A program made the translations under genes and the position numbers. The notes under the pieces were generated by a model. That model had not been told where the DNA came from, made no database searches, and saw nothing but the letters and a program-made list of their open reading frames with translations. From Agrococcus baldri (GTDB taxonomy: Bacteria; Actinomycetota; Actinomycetes; Actinomycetales; Microbacteriaceae), in contig FOZN01000003.1 of the NCBI GenBank assembly GCA_900114805.1, positions 124,001 through 188,000 of the forward strand: a DNA stretch of 64,000 nucleotides, in the 5' to 3' direction. Positions 23,179-31,786 of this stretch are shown piece after piece. Numbering within the stretch: the stretch's first letter is position 1; each line of letters starts with the position of its first letter.

Positions 23179-23622
23179 TCGTCTGACGTCGCCCTCGGGC
23201 AGCTGCGCGTGTCGTGGCTGCTGCTGGTCGTCGTCGGTCTGGTGGTGGCGGGCTTCGTCGTGCTCGCGCCCACGGTCGGGCTGCTGCTCGAGCAGCGCCG
23301 CGACATCGCAGCGCTCGAGGCGCAGGTCGCCGAGCAGCAGGCGAACGTCGAGACGCTCCAGACCGAGGCCGGGCGCTGGGAGGACCCGGCGTACATCGAG
23401 GCACAGGCGCGCGACCGGCTCTTCTTCGTCTACCCGGGTGAGACCAGCTTCGTGCTGCTCGACGACCGCTCGGCGCTCGAGACGGCATCCAGCGAGGTGC
23501 CCGACGCGACGCTCGAGGCGCCCAGCGACGACTGGACGGCGGCGGCCGCCGGCTCCTTCCTGCTCGCGGGCCTGACCACGCAGGCGCCGCCGGAGCCCGG
23601 CCCGGCACCGGAGCCGCAGTGA
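23170..23622 (+). CDS. Septum formation initiator, FtsB/DivIC family
   Basis: Small bitopic divisome protein of 150 residues. A short cytoplasmic N terminus precedes one membrane helix (WLLLVVVGLVVAGFVVLAP), then a coiled coil (LLEQRRDIAALEAQVAEQQ) and the family block RWEDPAYIEAQARDRLFFVY-PGE. A Pro/Glu-rich tail ends the protein. It would link FtsL and FtsQ at the division site. The GTG start has no ribosome-binding site and sits six bases from a TAGCAT -10 box, suggesting a leaderless mRNA. The stop overlaps the DUF501 start (GTGA). Confidence 0.88.
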   Translation: MPSSSDVALGQLRVSWLLLVVVGLVVAGFVVLAPTVGLLLEQRRDIAALEAQVAEQQANVETLQTEAGRWEDPAYIEAQARDRLFFVYPGETSFVLLDDRSALETASSEVPDATLEAPSDDWTAAAAGSFLLAGLTTQAPPEPGPAPEPQ

Positions 23623-24143
23623 TCACCGAGGCGAGCGAGCGCGACCTCGAGATCATGGCCTCACAGCTGGGCCGCACGATGCGCGGTGTCATCGGCATCG
23701 GCGCCCGCTGCGCCTGCGGCGCCCCCACCGTGGTGGTGACCAGCCCGCGGCTGCCCGACGGCACCCCCTTCCCGACCTTCTACTACCTCACCCATCCCGG
23801 CGCCACCGCATCCGCCTCACACCTCGAGGCCGACGGCACGATGGCCGAGCTGCAGGAGCGGCTGCGCGAGCCCGAGGTGGCGGATGCGTATGCCGCGGCC
23901 CATGCGGCCTACCTCGCCGACCGGGAGGCGCACGGGCACGTCGAGGAGATCGCCGGCATCAGCGCCGGCGGCATGCCGACGCGCGTGAAGTGCCTGCACG
24001 CCGTGCTCGCGCACGCGCTGGCGGCCGGGCCGGGTGTGAATCCGATCGGCGATCTGACGCTCGCGCTGGGGGAGTGGTCGCCCGCGGTGTGCGTCTGCGC
24101 ACCGGGCGCTCGCGGCTCCGCCGCCGGAATGCCCGCACCCTGA
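23619..24143 (+). CDS. DUF501 domain-containing protein
   Basis: A 174-residue cytosolic protein of unknown function, conserved next to eno and the FtsB-like gene in actinobacteria. DUF501 hallmarks are RCACGAPTVVVTSPRLPDG, FPTFYYLTHPGA, ISAGGMPTRVKCLHAV and GPGVNPIGD. The two Cys of RCACG plus the later KCLH and VCVC cysteines could bind metal or iron-sulfur; this is speculation. GTG start, coupled to the gene before. Confidence 0.9.
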   Translation: MITEASERDLEIMASQLGRTMRGVIGIGARCACGAPTVVVTSPRLPDGTPFPTFYYLTHPGATASASHLEADGTMAELQERLREPEVADAYAAAHAAYLADREAHGHVEEIAGISAGGMPTRVKCLHAVLAHALAAGPGVNPIGDLTLALGEWSPAVCVCAPGARGSAAGMPAP

Positions 24144-24149
24144 GCGCGG

Positions 24150-24190
24150 TAGAATCATCGCGCATCCACATCTGATACCTGGGGAAGAAG
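24150..24190 (+). promoter_or_regulatory. -10 box and leader of ndh
   Basis: TAGAAT (24150-24155) is a good -10 box; GGGGAAGAAG (24181-24190) is the ribosome-binding site upstream of GTG 24198. Confidence 0.5.
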
Positions 24191-24197
24191 TGCGTCT

Positions 24198-25532
24198 GTG
24201 AACAAGATCCTGATCGTCGGAGGCGGCTACGCCGGTCTCTACACCGCGCGTGGGCTGGAGCGTCAGCTGGGCGACTCCGAGGCGGAGATCACCATCGTCG
24301 ACCCGCTGCCCTACATGAGCTACCTCCCCTTCCTGCCGGAGGTCGCCGCCGGGTCGATCGAGCCGCGCCACGCCGTCGTGACCCTGCGCCGCCACCTGGC
24401 CCGCACGAAGATCGTGCAGGCGAAGGTCACGAACATCGATCACGCCAACAAGGTCGCCACCATCAAGCCCGAGCTGGGCGAGGAGCGCACGTTCGAGTAC
24501 GACGTCATCGTCATGACGGCCGGCTCCGTCTCGCGCACCTTCCCGATCCCTGGCGTCGCCGACGAGGCGATCGGCATGAAGACCATCGAGGAGGCCGCCG
24601 CCGTGCGCGACCGCCTGATCTCGAACTTCGCCAAGGCGGCTGCGCTGTCCGAGGGCCCCGAGCGCGACCGGCTCCTGAACGTCACGGTCGTCGGCGGCGG
24701 CTTCGCCGGCATCGAGACGATCGCCGAGCTGCGCGACTTCGCCACCTACCTGCTCTCGCGCTTCCGCGAGATCGCCTTCGAGGATGTCTCGTTCCACCTC
24801 GTCGAGGCGATGGGCCGCATCATGCCGGAGGTCTCCGAGCAGACCGCGCTCTGGGTCGTCGAGGACCTGCGCAAGCGCGGCGTCAACGTGCACCTCGAGA
24901 CGCAGCTGCAGGGCGCCGTCGACGGCGTCGTCGAGCTCTCGACCGGCGAGCGCTTCGGCTCCGACCTGATCATCTGGACCGCAGGCGTCATGGCCAACCC
25001 GGTCGTGCGGGCCACCGACCTGCCGCTCGACGACCGCGGCCGCATCACCGCGCTCGCGACCCTGCAGGTCGCGCGCGACGGCGTCGTGGTGCCGGATGCC
25101 TGGACCGCCGGCGATGTCTCGGCCGTGCCCGACAAGTCGAGCACCCCTGGGCCGGGCGGCTTCTGCGTGCCGAACGCCCAGCACGCCGTGCGCCAGGCCA
25201 AGCTGCTGGCGAAGAACATCGTCGCCGTGCTGCGCGACGAGGCCCCTCGCGAGTACATCCACGCCAACGAGGGCGCCGTGGCCGGCCTCGGGCTCTGGAA
25301 TGGCGTGTTCCAGAAGGGCAAGTTCGCCATCAAGGGCCCGATCGCCTGGCTCATGCACCGCGGCTACCACGGCATGGCGATGCCGATGTGGGAGCGCAAG
25401 CTGCGCGTCTTCGGTGACTGGTGGAACCAGTTCTGGCTGGGCCGCGACTTCGCAGAGCTCTCCGACCGCGAGCATCCGCGCGTGGCGTTCGAGACCTTCG
25501 CGTCGCGCCCGAAGCCCAAGGTCGACGCCTAG
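24198..25532 (+). CDS. ndh: Type II NADH dehydrogenase (NDH-2)
   Basis: Membrane-associated flavoenzyme that passes electrons from NADH to menaquinone without pumping protons. The 444 residues include the FAD motif ILIVGGGYAGLYTARGLE, the NADH motif VTVVGGGFAGIETIAEL, the second FAD contact TAGDVSAVPD and the quinone-site region NAQHAVRQAKLLA. The C-terminal part has amphipathic stretches (FQKGKFAIKGPIAWLMHRGYH) for membrane attachment. It forms its own transcription unit, with a promoter upstream and a strong hairpin downstream. Confidence 0.95.
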   Translation: MNKILIVGGGYAGLYTARGLERQLGDSEAEITIVDPLPYMSYLPFLPEVAAGSIEPRHAVVTLRRHLARTKIVQAKVTNIDHANKVATIKPELGEERTFEYDVIVMTAGSVSRTFPIPGVADEAIGMKTIEEAAAVRDRLISNFAKAAALSEGPERDRLLNVTVVGGGFAGIETIAELRDFATYLLSRFREIAFEDVSFHLVEAMGRIMPEVSEQTALWVVEDLRKRGVNVHLETQLQGAVDGVVELSTGERFGSDLIIWTAGVMANPVVRATDLPLDDRGRITALATLQVARDGVVVPDAWTAGDVSAVPDKSSTPGPGGFCVPNAQHAVRQAKLLAKNIVAVLRDEAPREYIHANEGAVAGLGLWNGVFQKGKFAIKGPIAWLMHRGYHGMAMPMWERKLRVFGDWWNQFWLGRDFAELSDREHPRVAFETFASRPKPKVDA

Positions 25533-25550
25533 TCTCCGACCGCACGTCAC

Positions 25551-25583
25551 AGCGCCGCGCCCCGCACCCGGGGGCGCGGCGCT
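25551..25583 (+). terminator. Terminator after ndh
   Basis: Perfect 13-pair stem: AGCGCCGCGCCCC (25551-25563) and GGGGCGCGGCGCT (25571-25583), seven-base loop. TATGGT (25588-25593), right after it, is the likely -10 box of the TetR gene. Confidence 0.8.
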
Positions 25584-25625
25584 GCCGTATGGTGGGACCC
25601 GGACAACCGTCCAAGTCGAGCGAGG

Positions 25626-26237
25626 ATGGGAGTGCGGGTGACGCGGAAGCCGGCGGAGGAGCGCCGCAGGGATCTGGTCGAGGCCGGCCTGCGCGTGATC
25701 GCCCGCGAGGGGATGCACGGCGCGACGGTGCGCGCGATCGTCGCCGAGGCGGGCGTGCCGCTCGCGACCTTCCACTACGTGTTCGACTCGCGCGACCAGA
25801 TGATCGGCGAGGCCTACGCGTACGTCGTGCTGCCGCGGGTCGGCGATGTGCCGATGCCCTTCCCGGACGACGCCAGCCCGGTCGATGCGGTGCGCGCCGT
25901 GCTGCACGACTGGGTCGATCGCTTCGCCGAGCACCCCGAGTACGAGCTGGCCGTGATGGAGATCATGGCCTACTGCACGCGCACGCCCACGCTCGCCCAC
26001 CTGCCCGGCGAGGTGCAGGCGCGCTACGTCGAGATCGTCTCGACGGTCATCTCGGCGATCTGCGAGCAGCTCGATGTCGAGCCGCAGCAGCCGCTCGAGG
26101 AGCTCTCGCAGCTCGTGCTGCATATCACCGACGGCCTCACCTACTGCATGCTGCGCACGGGGGACGCCGCCGCATCGCGCCGCTTCGTCGAGGCCGCGGC
26201 GCCCATGCTCACGGCGGCAGTGATGGGCGAGCGATGA
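25626..26237 (+). CDS. TetR-family transcriptional regulator
   Basis: About 203 residues. The N-terminal helix-turn-helix (HGATVRAIVAEAGVPLATFHYVF) is followed by an effector-binding helical domain. It heads a three-gene overlapping operon with a PLP enzyme and an FAD lactone oxidase, which it presumably controls. The exact start is open: ATG 25626, GTG 25632 or GTG 25638 (GGGAG lies five bases before the last). GGAC/GTCC half-sites (near 25600-25611) just after the TATGGT -10 box could be its operator. Confidence 0.88.
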   Translation: MGVRVTRKPAEERRRDLVEAGLRVIAREGMHGATVRAIVAEAGVPLATFHYVFDSRDQMIGEAYAYVVLPRVGDVPMPFPDDASPVDAVRAVLHDWVDRFAEHPEYELAVMEIMAYCTRTPTLAHLPGEVQARYVEIVSTVISAICEQLDVEPQQPLEELSQLVLHITDGLTYCMLRTGDAAASRRFVEAAAPMLTAAVMGER

Positions 26238-27451
26238 CGCCGCTCGACCTCGAGGCAGCCCGCCCCTGGTCGGCTGAGCACCACTGGCAGCGGATGGATG
26301 CGGCCACCGCCGGGATCGACGGCCCCTTCGCCGCAGTCTCGCTCGAGGCGCTCGCAGCAAACGCGCGCGACATGGTCGGTCGAGCCGATGGCACGACGCT
26401 GCGGCTGGCGACGAAGTCGGTGCGCAGCCGTGCCGTCATCGAGGCGGTGCTCGCCACGCCCGGCTGGCACGGTGTGCTGGCAGCGACCCTGCCGGAGGCG
26501 CTGTGGCTCTCGGCCACCGTCGACGACGTGCTGCTGGGCTACCCGACCATGGATCGCACCGCGCTGCGCGCACTCGCGGTCGACGACCGCGCGCTCGAGC
26601 GCGTGACGATCATGATCGACAGCGTCGAGCACCTCGACCAGATCGATGCGGCGATCCCCGGCCATCCGGAGATCCGCGTCGCCATCGAGCTCGACGCCGG
26701 ATTCGAGCTCGGACGCTGGCGTGCCGGCGTGCTGCGCTCGCCGCTGCGCTCGCCGCAGCAGCTGGGCGGGCTCGCCCGGGCGGTCGTCGCTCGCGGCGGC
26801 TTCCGCCTCGTCGGGATCATGTCGTACGAGGCGCAGGTCGCGGGAGTGCAGGACGGCAGGCGTCGCGGCGGCAGCCCCGCGTTCATGGTTCGTGCGATGC
26901 AGCGCCGCTCGGCCGCCGACCTGCGCGAGCGCCGCGCCGCAGCGGTCGCCGCGGTGCGCGAGGTCGCCCAGCTGGAGTTCGTCAACGGTGGCGGCACCGG
27001 ATCGATCGAGTCGACCGCCGCCGACCCCTCCGTCACCGAGATCGGGGCCGGCAGCGGCGTCTTCGGCGCGCACCTGTTCGACGGCTACCGCAGCTTCCGT
27101 CCGGCGCCGGCGCTCGCGTTCGCCCTGCCGGTCGTGCGCCGCCCCGGGCCCGGCATCGTCACGCTGCTCGGGGGCGGCTGGGTCGCCTCCGGCCCGCGCA
27201 TCGTCGATCGCGACCCGGTGATCGCCTGGCCGCCCGGGCTGCGCATCGATCCGGGCGAGGGACCCGGCGAGGTGCAGACGCCGGTCCGCGGCGCCACCGC
27301 CGACCGCCTGCGGCTCGGCGACCGCGTCTGGCTGCGCCACGCGAAGGCAGGCGAGCTGTGCGAGCGCACCGACGCACTGCACCTGGTGGCCGGCGATCAG
27401 GTCATCTCCACCCTTCCCACGTACCGTGGGGAGGGGAGGAAGCTGCTGTGA
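26234..27451 (+). CDS. PLP-dependent amino acid deaminase/aldolase (alanine racemase N-terminal and DSD1-like domains)
   Basis: A 405-residue fold-type III PLP enzyme related to D-threonine aldolase and D-serine dehydratase. The PLP lysine is Lys61 in LRLATKSVRS. The barrel continues with IELDAGFELGRWRAG, FRLVGIMSYEAQVAG and FVNGGGTGSIE (phosphate binding). The C-terminal beta domain ends with WLRHAKAGELCERTDALHL, where the His and Cys are the zinc ligands of D-serine dehydratase-like enzymes. ATGA overlap with the TetR gene and GTGA overlap with the oxidase show one operon. The natural substrate is unknown. Confidence 0.85.
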   Translation: MTPLDLEAARPWSAEHHWQRMDAATAGIDGPFAAVSLEALAANARDMVGRADGTTLRLATKSVRSRAVIEAVLATPGWHGVLAATLPEALWLSATVDDVLLGYPTMDRTALRALAVDDRALERVTIMIDSVEHLDQIDAAIPGHPEIRVAIELDAGFELGRWRAGVLRSPLRSPQQLGGLARAVVARGGFRLVGIMSYEAQVAGVQDGRRRGGSPAFMVRAMQRRSAADLRERRAAAVAAVREVAQLEFVNGGGTGSIESTAADPSVTEIGAGSGVFGAHLFDGYRSFRPAPALAFALPVVRRPGPGIVTLLGGGWVASGPRIVDRDPVIAWPPGLRIDPGEGPGEVQTPVRGATADRLRLGDRVWLRHAKAGELCERTDALHLVAGDQVISTLPTYRGEGRKLL

Positions 27452-28740
27452 CATGGAGGAACTGGGCGCGCTCGCAGCGCGCCGCGCCGAGTTGGGTGCA
27501 CGCGCCCACGACGATCGACGAGGTCCGGCGCGACGTGGAGCACGTGCGGCAGCAGTGCCGCACCATCCGCCCGGTCGGCAGCAGCCATTCCTTCTCGGCA
27601 GCGGCGCGGCCCGACGACGTGCAGCTCAACGTCGACGCGCTCCGCGGCGTGGTCGCGCTCGACGTGCCCGGCCGCCTGGTCACGGTGCTCGCCGGCACCA
27701 CCGTCCGGGAGCTCTCCGCGCTGCTGGCCGAGCAGGGACTGGCCCTCGACAACCTCGGTGACATCGACCGGCAGACCATTGCCGGCGCCATCTCCACCGG
27801 CACGCACGGCACCGGCATCCGCCATCAGTCGATCGGCGCCTCCGTCGTCGCCGCCACGCTCGTCACCGCCGAGGGGCGCGCGCTGCACGTGAGCGAGACC
27901 GAGCGGCCCGAGCTGCTGCCCGCGATCAGGCTGGGCCTCGGGGTGCTCGGCGTGCTCGTCGACGTCACCCTGCGATGCGTGCCGGCCTTCGCGCTCGAGG
28001 CGATCGAGGCCGCGGTCGAGCTCGACGCCGTGCTCGACGACTGGCAGGGGCTGCTGCGCCGCACCGACCACTTCGAGTTCTTCTGGTTCGCCGGCACTTC
28101 GTTGGCGGTGACGAAGTCGAACACCCGCGTCGACGGCCCGCTCGCCCCTCGCTCGGCGATCGGCCGCTTCATCGACGAGAAGGTGCTCACCGACGTCGGC
28201 CACAGCGCCCTGCTGACGCTCAGCGCGCTGGTGCCGGCCGCGTCGCGGGCGGTCAACGAGGTGGCTGCCAGGGGCATGGCGCGCGGCCGCTTCGTCGAGC
28301 CGAGCCATCGGGTGTTCTCCGCCGAGCGCGCGGTGCGCTTCCGTGAGCTCGAGTACGGCATCCCGGTGGCGGCGATGCCGGAGGCGCTGCGAGAGATCGA
28401 CCGGGCGCTGCGGCGCGCGTCGCTGGTGCCGACGTTCCCGTTCGAGGTGCGCGCGATCGGTGCCGACGACGCGCTGCTGTCGACCGCCAACGGCCGCGAG
28501 ACCGCGTACATCGCCGCGCACCGCTGGTGGCGAGAGGATCCGCGGCCGCTGTTCGACGTGGTCGAGCCCATCCTGCTCGCGCACGACGGCCGCCCGCACT
28601 GGGGCAAGCTGCACTCGCTGCGGGCGCCGCAGCTGGCCGAGCGGTTCCCTGGCTTCGCCGATTTCCTCGCGATCCGCGACGAGCTCGACCCCGAGCGCAT
28701 CTTCGCGAGCGCATGGACCAAGAGGGTGCTGGGCGCCTGA
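27448..28740 (+). CDS. D-arabinono-1,4-lactone oxidase-type FAD oxidase
   Basis: A 430-residue flavoprotein of the aldonolactone/alditol oxidase family. The FAD is likely bound covalently through His47 (RPVGSSHSFS). The PCMH domain continues with LDNLGDIDRQTIAGAI and STGTHGTG; the C-terminal ALO domain ends with RPHWGKLHSL and FAS-type residues (ERIFASAWTKRVLG). Family members oxidise sugar lactones or polyols and make hydrogen peroxide. It is cotranscribed with the PLP enzyme and the TetR regulator; the pathway joining them is not known. Confidence 0.88.
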   Translation: MTWRNWARSQRAAPSWVHAPTTIDEVRRDVEHVRQQCRTIRPVGSSHSFSAAARPDDVQLNVDALRGVVALDVPGRLVTVLAGTTVRELSALLAEQGLALDNLGDIDRQTIAGAISTGTHGTGIRHQSIGASVVAATLVTAEGRALHVSETERPELLPAIRLGLGVLGVLVDVTLRCVPAFALEAIEAAVELDAVLDDWQGLLRRTDHFEFFWFAGTSLAVTKSNTRVDGPLAPRSAIGRFIDEKVLTDVGHSALLTLSALVPAASRAVNEVAARGMARGRFVEPSHRVFSAERAVRFRELEYGIPVAAMPEALREIDRALRRASLVPTFPFEVRAIGADDALLSTANGRETAYIAAHRWWREDPRPLFDVVEPILLAHDGRPHWGKLHSLRAPQLAERFPGFADFLAIRDELDPERIFASAWTKRVLGA

Positions 28741-28785
28741 GCACGGCGCCTGATCGGCCCCTCGGATCGGCCTACCATGGAAGCC

Positions 28786-29334
28786 ATGGACCCCCTCCTC
28801 ATCGTCTGGATCGTCGTCGGCGCCCTGGTCGTGCTGGCGCTCATCGTGCTCGCGTGGGGCATCGCGGCGCGCGGCTCCCTCCGCCGCCTCGGCGCGACGG
28901 TGGATGAGCGCTGGGCGTCCCTCGCCACCACCCTCGAGCGCCGCAGAGCCGTCGCGGAGCCGCTGCTGGCGACGGCGGGCGAGCAGCAGCGCACGCAGGC
29001 GGCGGATGCGTTCACCGCGCTCGAGCGCGCCGACCGACCGGGGGCCAAGGCCGCCGCCGAGGGCGAGGTGCAGCGGGTGCTGCGTCCGCTCGTGCAGGCG
29101 GCCGGGTCGCAGCCCGCCGGATCCGACGCGGCCGAGGCGCGGGCCGCACTCGCGACCCTCGACGACGACGCCCAGGCGCGCCGGCGCGACTACAACACCG
29201 GCGCGCGCGAGCTGAATGCGAAGGCGCGGCGCTTCCCCGCCTCGATGTTCGCCGGCTCCGTCTCGGTGCCGCGGGAGTTCTTCGAGGTCGATCACACCGG
29301 CGCCGTCGCCGAGCCGCCCCGCATCCAGTTCTGA
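28786..29334 (+). CDS. LemA family protein
   Basis: A 182-residue protein with one N-terminal membrane helix (LLIVWIVVGALVVLALIVLAWG) followed by an extracytoplasmic-type helical bundle with Arg/Ala heptads, and the family end PASMFAGSV...PREFFEVD, matching LemA proteins (YNTGARELNAKARRFP). Function is unknown. ATG 28786 is preferred over ATG 28777 because TACCAT (28773-28778) is a -10 box seven bases upstream, implying a leaderless mRNA. Confidence 0.85.
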   Translation: MDPLLIVWIVVGALVVLALIVLAWGIAARGSLRRLGATVDERWASLATTLERRRAVAEPLLATAGEQQRTQAADAFTALERADRPGAKAAAEGEVQRVLRPLVQAAGSQPAGSDAAEARAALATLDDDAQARRRDYNTGARELNAKARRFPASMFAGSVSVPREFFEVDHTGAVAEPPRIQF

Positions 29335-29355
29335 GACCAGCGCCGCCGCGGCGCG

Positions 29356-30564
29356 TCAGAGCGCCCGCGCGACCTCCCGCGCCCAGGTGCCCGGACCGGC
29401 CACCTCGATGCGGTTGAGCCCCTGCCACGCGGCAGCCTCCGCGAGCGCGGGCGCGAGCCGGTGGGCGAGCTCGCCCGCGCGCTCGGCATGCTCCGGCTCG
29501 ACCGTCGCGTGCTGCACCCGCAGCACGCCCGCCCTGCGATCGCTCTTGAGGTCGATGCGTCCCACCAGCTCGTCGTCGATCAGCACCGGCAGCACGTAGT
29601 AGCCGTGCTGGCGCTGCGCGGCCGGCGTGTAGATCGAGATGCGGTACTCGAAGCCGAAGATGCGCTCGGCCCGCGGCCGGAACCACACGAGCGGGTCGAA
29701 CGGCGAGAGCAGCGCGGTCGAGCGGATGCGTCGCGGCAGCCGGGTACCGGCGCTCAGGTAGGCGGGCCGCCCCCAGCCGGCGACCTCGACCTGCTCGAGC
29801 TCGCCGGCGTCGGTCAGGTCGGCGATCGCCGTGCGCGCGTCAGCGACCTTCAACCGGTAGTAGTCGGCGAGGTCGTCGAGTGTCGCGACCCCGAAGGCCC
29901 GCGCCGCCCGCCGCACGAGCTCGCGCTGCGCGTCGGCGCGATCGATGCGCGGCTGCGGTTCGGGGAGCACGGCGACGGCAGCCGCGTAGCGGCGCTCGAA
30001 CCGGGAGCGGCCCACGGTGACCAGCTGCCCGTGGCGGAACAGCACGCTCGTCGCCCAGTACGCATCCGACTTGTTCCACCACCCGCCCGGCATGCGCTGG
30101 TGCTCGGGATACTCCATCTCGCTCGGGCGCAGCGGGCCGCGCTCGGTGAACTCGGCGAGCACGTCGTCGATGAGCTGCGCGTGCCCGGCGACCCACCGCT
30201 CGTCGCTGGGACGCATGGGCTGCGCTCGCTTCCAGGCCCACAGCGGCCAGTCGGCCACCGGGATGACGGCCGCCTCGTGCGCGACGTACTCGGTGTAGCC
30301 GCCCAGCCCGCTGCCGTGGTCGTGGTGCAGCATGCGGTCGAGCAGCGGGCGGTCGTAGGGACCGAGGCGGGCCAGCAGCGGCAGGTAGTGGCTGCGCTCG
30401 AAGACGTTCACGGAGTCGAGCTGCAGCAGCCCCAGGCGATCGATCGTGCGCTCGATGGTGCGGGCGCCCAAGCGGCCGCGCTCGCCCGGCAGGGCGCCGT
30501 CGAGGCCGCTCGCGGCGATGGCGATGCGGCGGGCCTGCGCGGCCGAGATGCGGGGTGGCGTCAC
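29356..30564 (-). CDS. YcaQ-type DNA glycosylase / winged-helix protein (HTH_42)
   Basis: A 402-residue winged-helix protein of the AlkX/YcaQ family, enzymes that excise alkylated or cross-linked bases from DNA. Landmarks are the Gln/Asp active-site segment LLQLDSVNVFERSHYLPLLA, the tandem winged helices (GVATLDDLADYYRLK), and LLSPFDPLVWFRPRAERIFGF with YYVLPVLIDDELVGRIDLK near the end. The catalytic QxD here reads QLD. GTG at 30564 has no ribosome-binding site; TAGCCT (30578 to 30573) ends eight bases upstream, so the transcript may be leaderless. It is divergent from the AI-2E-family gene. Confidence 0.85.
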   Translation of the reverse strand: MTPPRISAAQARRIAIAASGLDGALPGERGRLGARTIERTIDRLGLLQLDSVNVFERSHYLPLLARLGPYDRPLLDRMLHHDHGSGLGGYTEYVAHEAAVIPVADWPLWAWKRAQPMRPSDERWVAGHAQLIDDVLAEFTERGPLRPSEMEYPEHQRMPGGWWNKSDAYWATSVLFRHGQLVTVGRSRFERRYAAAVAVLPEPQPRIDRADAQRELVRRAARAFGVATLDDLADYYRLKVADARTAIADLTDAGELEQVEVAGWGRPAYLSAGTRLPRRIRSTALLSPFDPLVWFRPRAERIFGFEYRISIYTPAAQRQHGYYVLPVLIDDELVGRIDLKSDRRAGVLRVQHATVEPEHAERAGELAHRLAPALAEAAAWQGLNRIEVAGPGTWAREVARAL

Positions 30565-30572
30565 GAGTGGTG

Positions 30573-30628
30573 AGGCTAGCAAGCACTGCCCACGCATGCG
30601 CCTGCGTCGCCGTGGCGGCCCGTAGGAT
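30573..30628. promoter_or_regulatory. Divergent leaderless promoters (glycosylase / AI-2E transporter)
   Basis: Minus strand TAGCCT (30578-30573) is eight bases from GTG 30564. Plus strand TAGGAT (30623-30628) is six bases from ATG 30635. No ribosome-binding site is seen in either gap. Confidence 0.5.
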
Positions 30629-30634
30629 CGAGCA

Positions 30635-31786
30635 ATGCTGCTCCGTCGCCCCAAGAACGTGGGCCCGCGCCTCACGCTCGCCGCCGGCGACGAGGCCGTG
30701 CCCCGCGGGATGCAGATCGCGGGCGCCTGGTCGTGGCGGTTCCTGGTCGTCGCCGCAGCGGCAGCGGTCGTGATCGCGCTCATCGTGACCTTCCGCATCG
30801 TGGTCATCCCGCTGCTGGTCGCGGCGCTCATCACCACGGCGCTGCTACCGGTGGTCGCGGCGCTGGTGCGCGCGCGCTGGCCGCGCGGACTCGCCGTCGC
30901 GGTGTCGGTGGTCGCGCTCATCGTGGCCGTCGTCGGCCTCGGCTGGCTGGCTGTCGCGCAGATCCGCGACGAGTACCCGCAGCTGCAGGAGCGGGCGCTC
31001 GAGTTCTGGGAGGAGTCGCAGGCGTGGATCATGTCGCTGCCGTTCGGCATCGACGCGGCCGAGATCACCGCCTTCGGCGAGAACATCCTGGCCGTCATCC
31101 GGGACGACATCTCGACCGTCCTCTCGAGCGCGCTGTCGGTCGGATCCTCCGTCGGCCACTTCCTGGCCGGCGCGCTGCTGACGATCTTCGCGCTCATCTT
31201 CACCCTGCTCGACGGCCGCCGCATCTGGCAATGGATCGTGGGCGTGCTGCCCGCCCGCGCGCAGCCCGCGACCGACGGCGCAGCGCGCGCCGGCTGGGTG
31301 ACGCTGGGCAACTTCGTGCGCGTGCAGGTGCTGGTCGCCTTCATCGACGCGGTCGGCATCGGCCTGGGCGCGTTCATCCTCGGCCTGTTCTACCCCGGCG
31401 GCATGCCGCTGGTGCTGCCGATCGCCATCCTGGTCTTCCTGGGCTCGTTCATCCCCATCATCGGTGCGGTCGTCACCGGCGCGATCGCCGTGCTCGTCGC
31501 GCTCATCTCCTTCGGCCCGCTGGCCGCGGTGATCATGCTCGGCATCGTGCTGCTCGTGCAGCAGATCGAGAGCCACGTGCTGCAGCCGCTCATCATGGGC
31601 ACGGCCGTCAAGGTGCACCCGCTCGCCGTCGTGCTGGCGGTCGCCGCCGGTTCGACGATCGCCGGCATTGCCGGCGCCTTCTTCGCCGTGCCGGTGGTCG
31701 CCTTCCTCAACAACTTCGCCAAGACCATCGCCACCGGCTCCTGGCGCGAGAACCCCAACCCGACGATCGAGGATGTCGTGCGATGA
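30635..31786 (+). CDS. AI-2E family transporter (putative exporter)
   Basis: A 383-residue membrane protein with about eight helices. VVIPLLVAALITTALLPVV near the N terminus, a soluble helical segment after helix 3, and the C-terminal block LGSFIPIIGAVVTGAIAVLVAL with QQIESHVLQPLIMG are typical of the YdiK/PerM/AI-2E exporter family. Substrates are mostly unknown; autoinducer-2 export is shown only for some members. ATG 30635 is six bases from TAGGAT, pointing to a leaderless mRNA. Its end overlaps ilvA by ATGA. Confidence 0.88.
   Translation: MLLRRPKNVGPRLTLAAGDEAVPRGMQIAGAWSWRFLVVAAAAAVVIALIVTFRIVVIPLLVAALITTALLPVVAALVRARWPRGLAVAVSVVALIVAVVGLGWLAVAQIRDEYPQLQERALEFWEESQAWIMSLPFGIDAAEITAFGENILAVIRDDISTVLSSALSVGSSVGHFLAGALLTIFALIFTLLDGRRIWQWIVGVLPARAQPATDGAARAGWVTLGNFVRVQVLVAFIDAVGIGLGAFILGLFYPGGMPLVLPIAILVFLGSFIPIIGAVVTGAIAVLVALISFGPLAAVIMLGIVLLVQQIESHVLQPLIMGTAVKVHPLAVVLAVAAGSTIAGIAGAFFAVPVVAFLNNFAKTIATGSWRENPNPTIEDVVR

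Noticed and set aside
27397-29295. A 632-codon minus-strand frame opposite the lactone oxidase and LemA genes
   Set aside because: No motifs, biased composition, and it covers two recognisable genes on the other strand.
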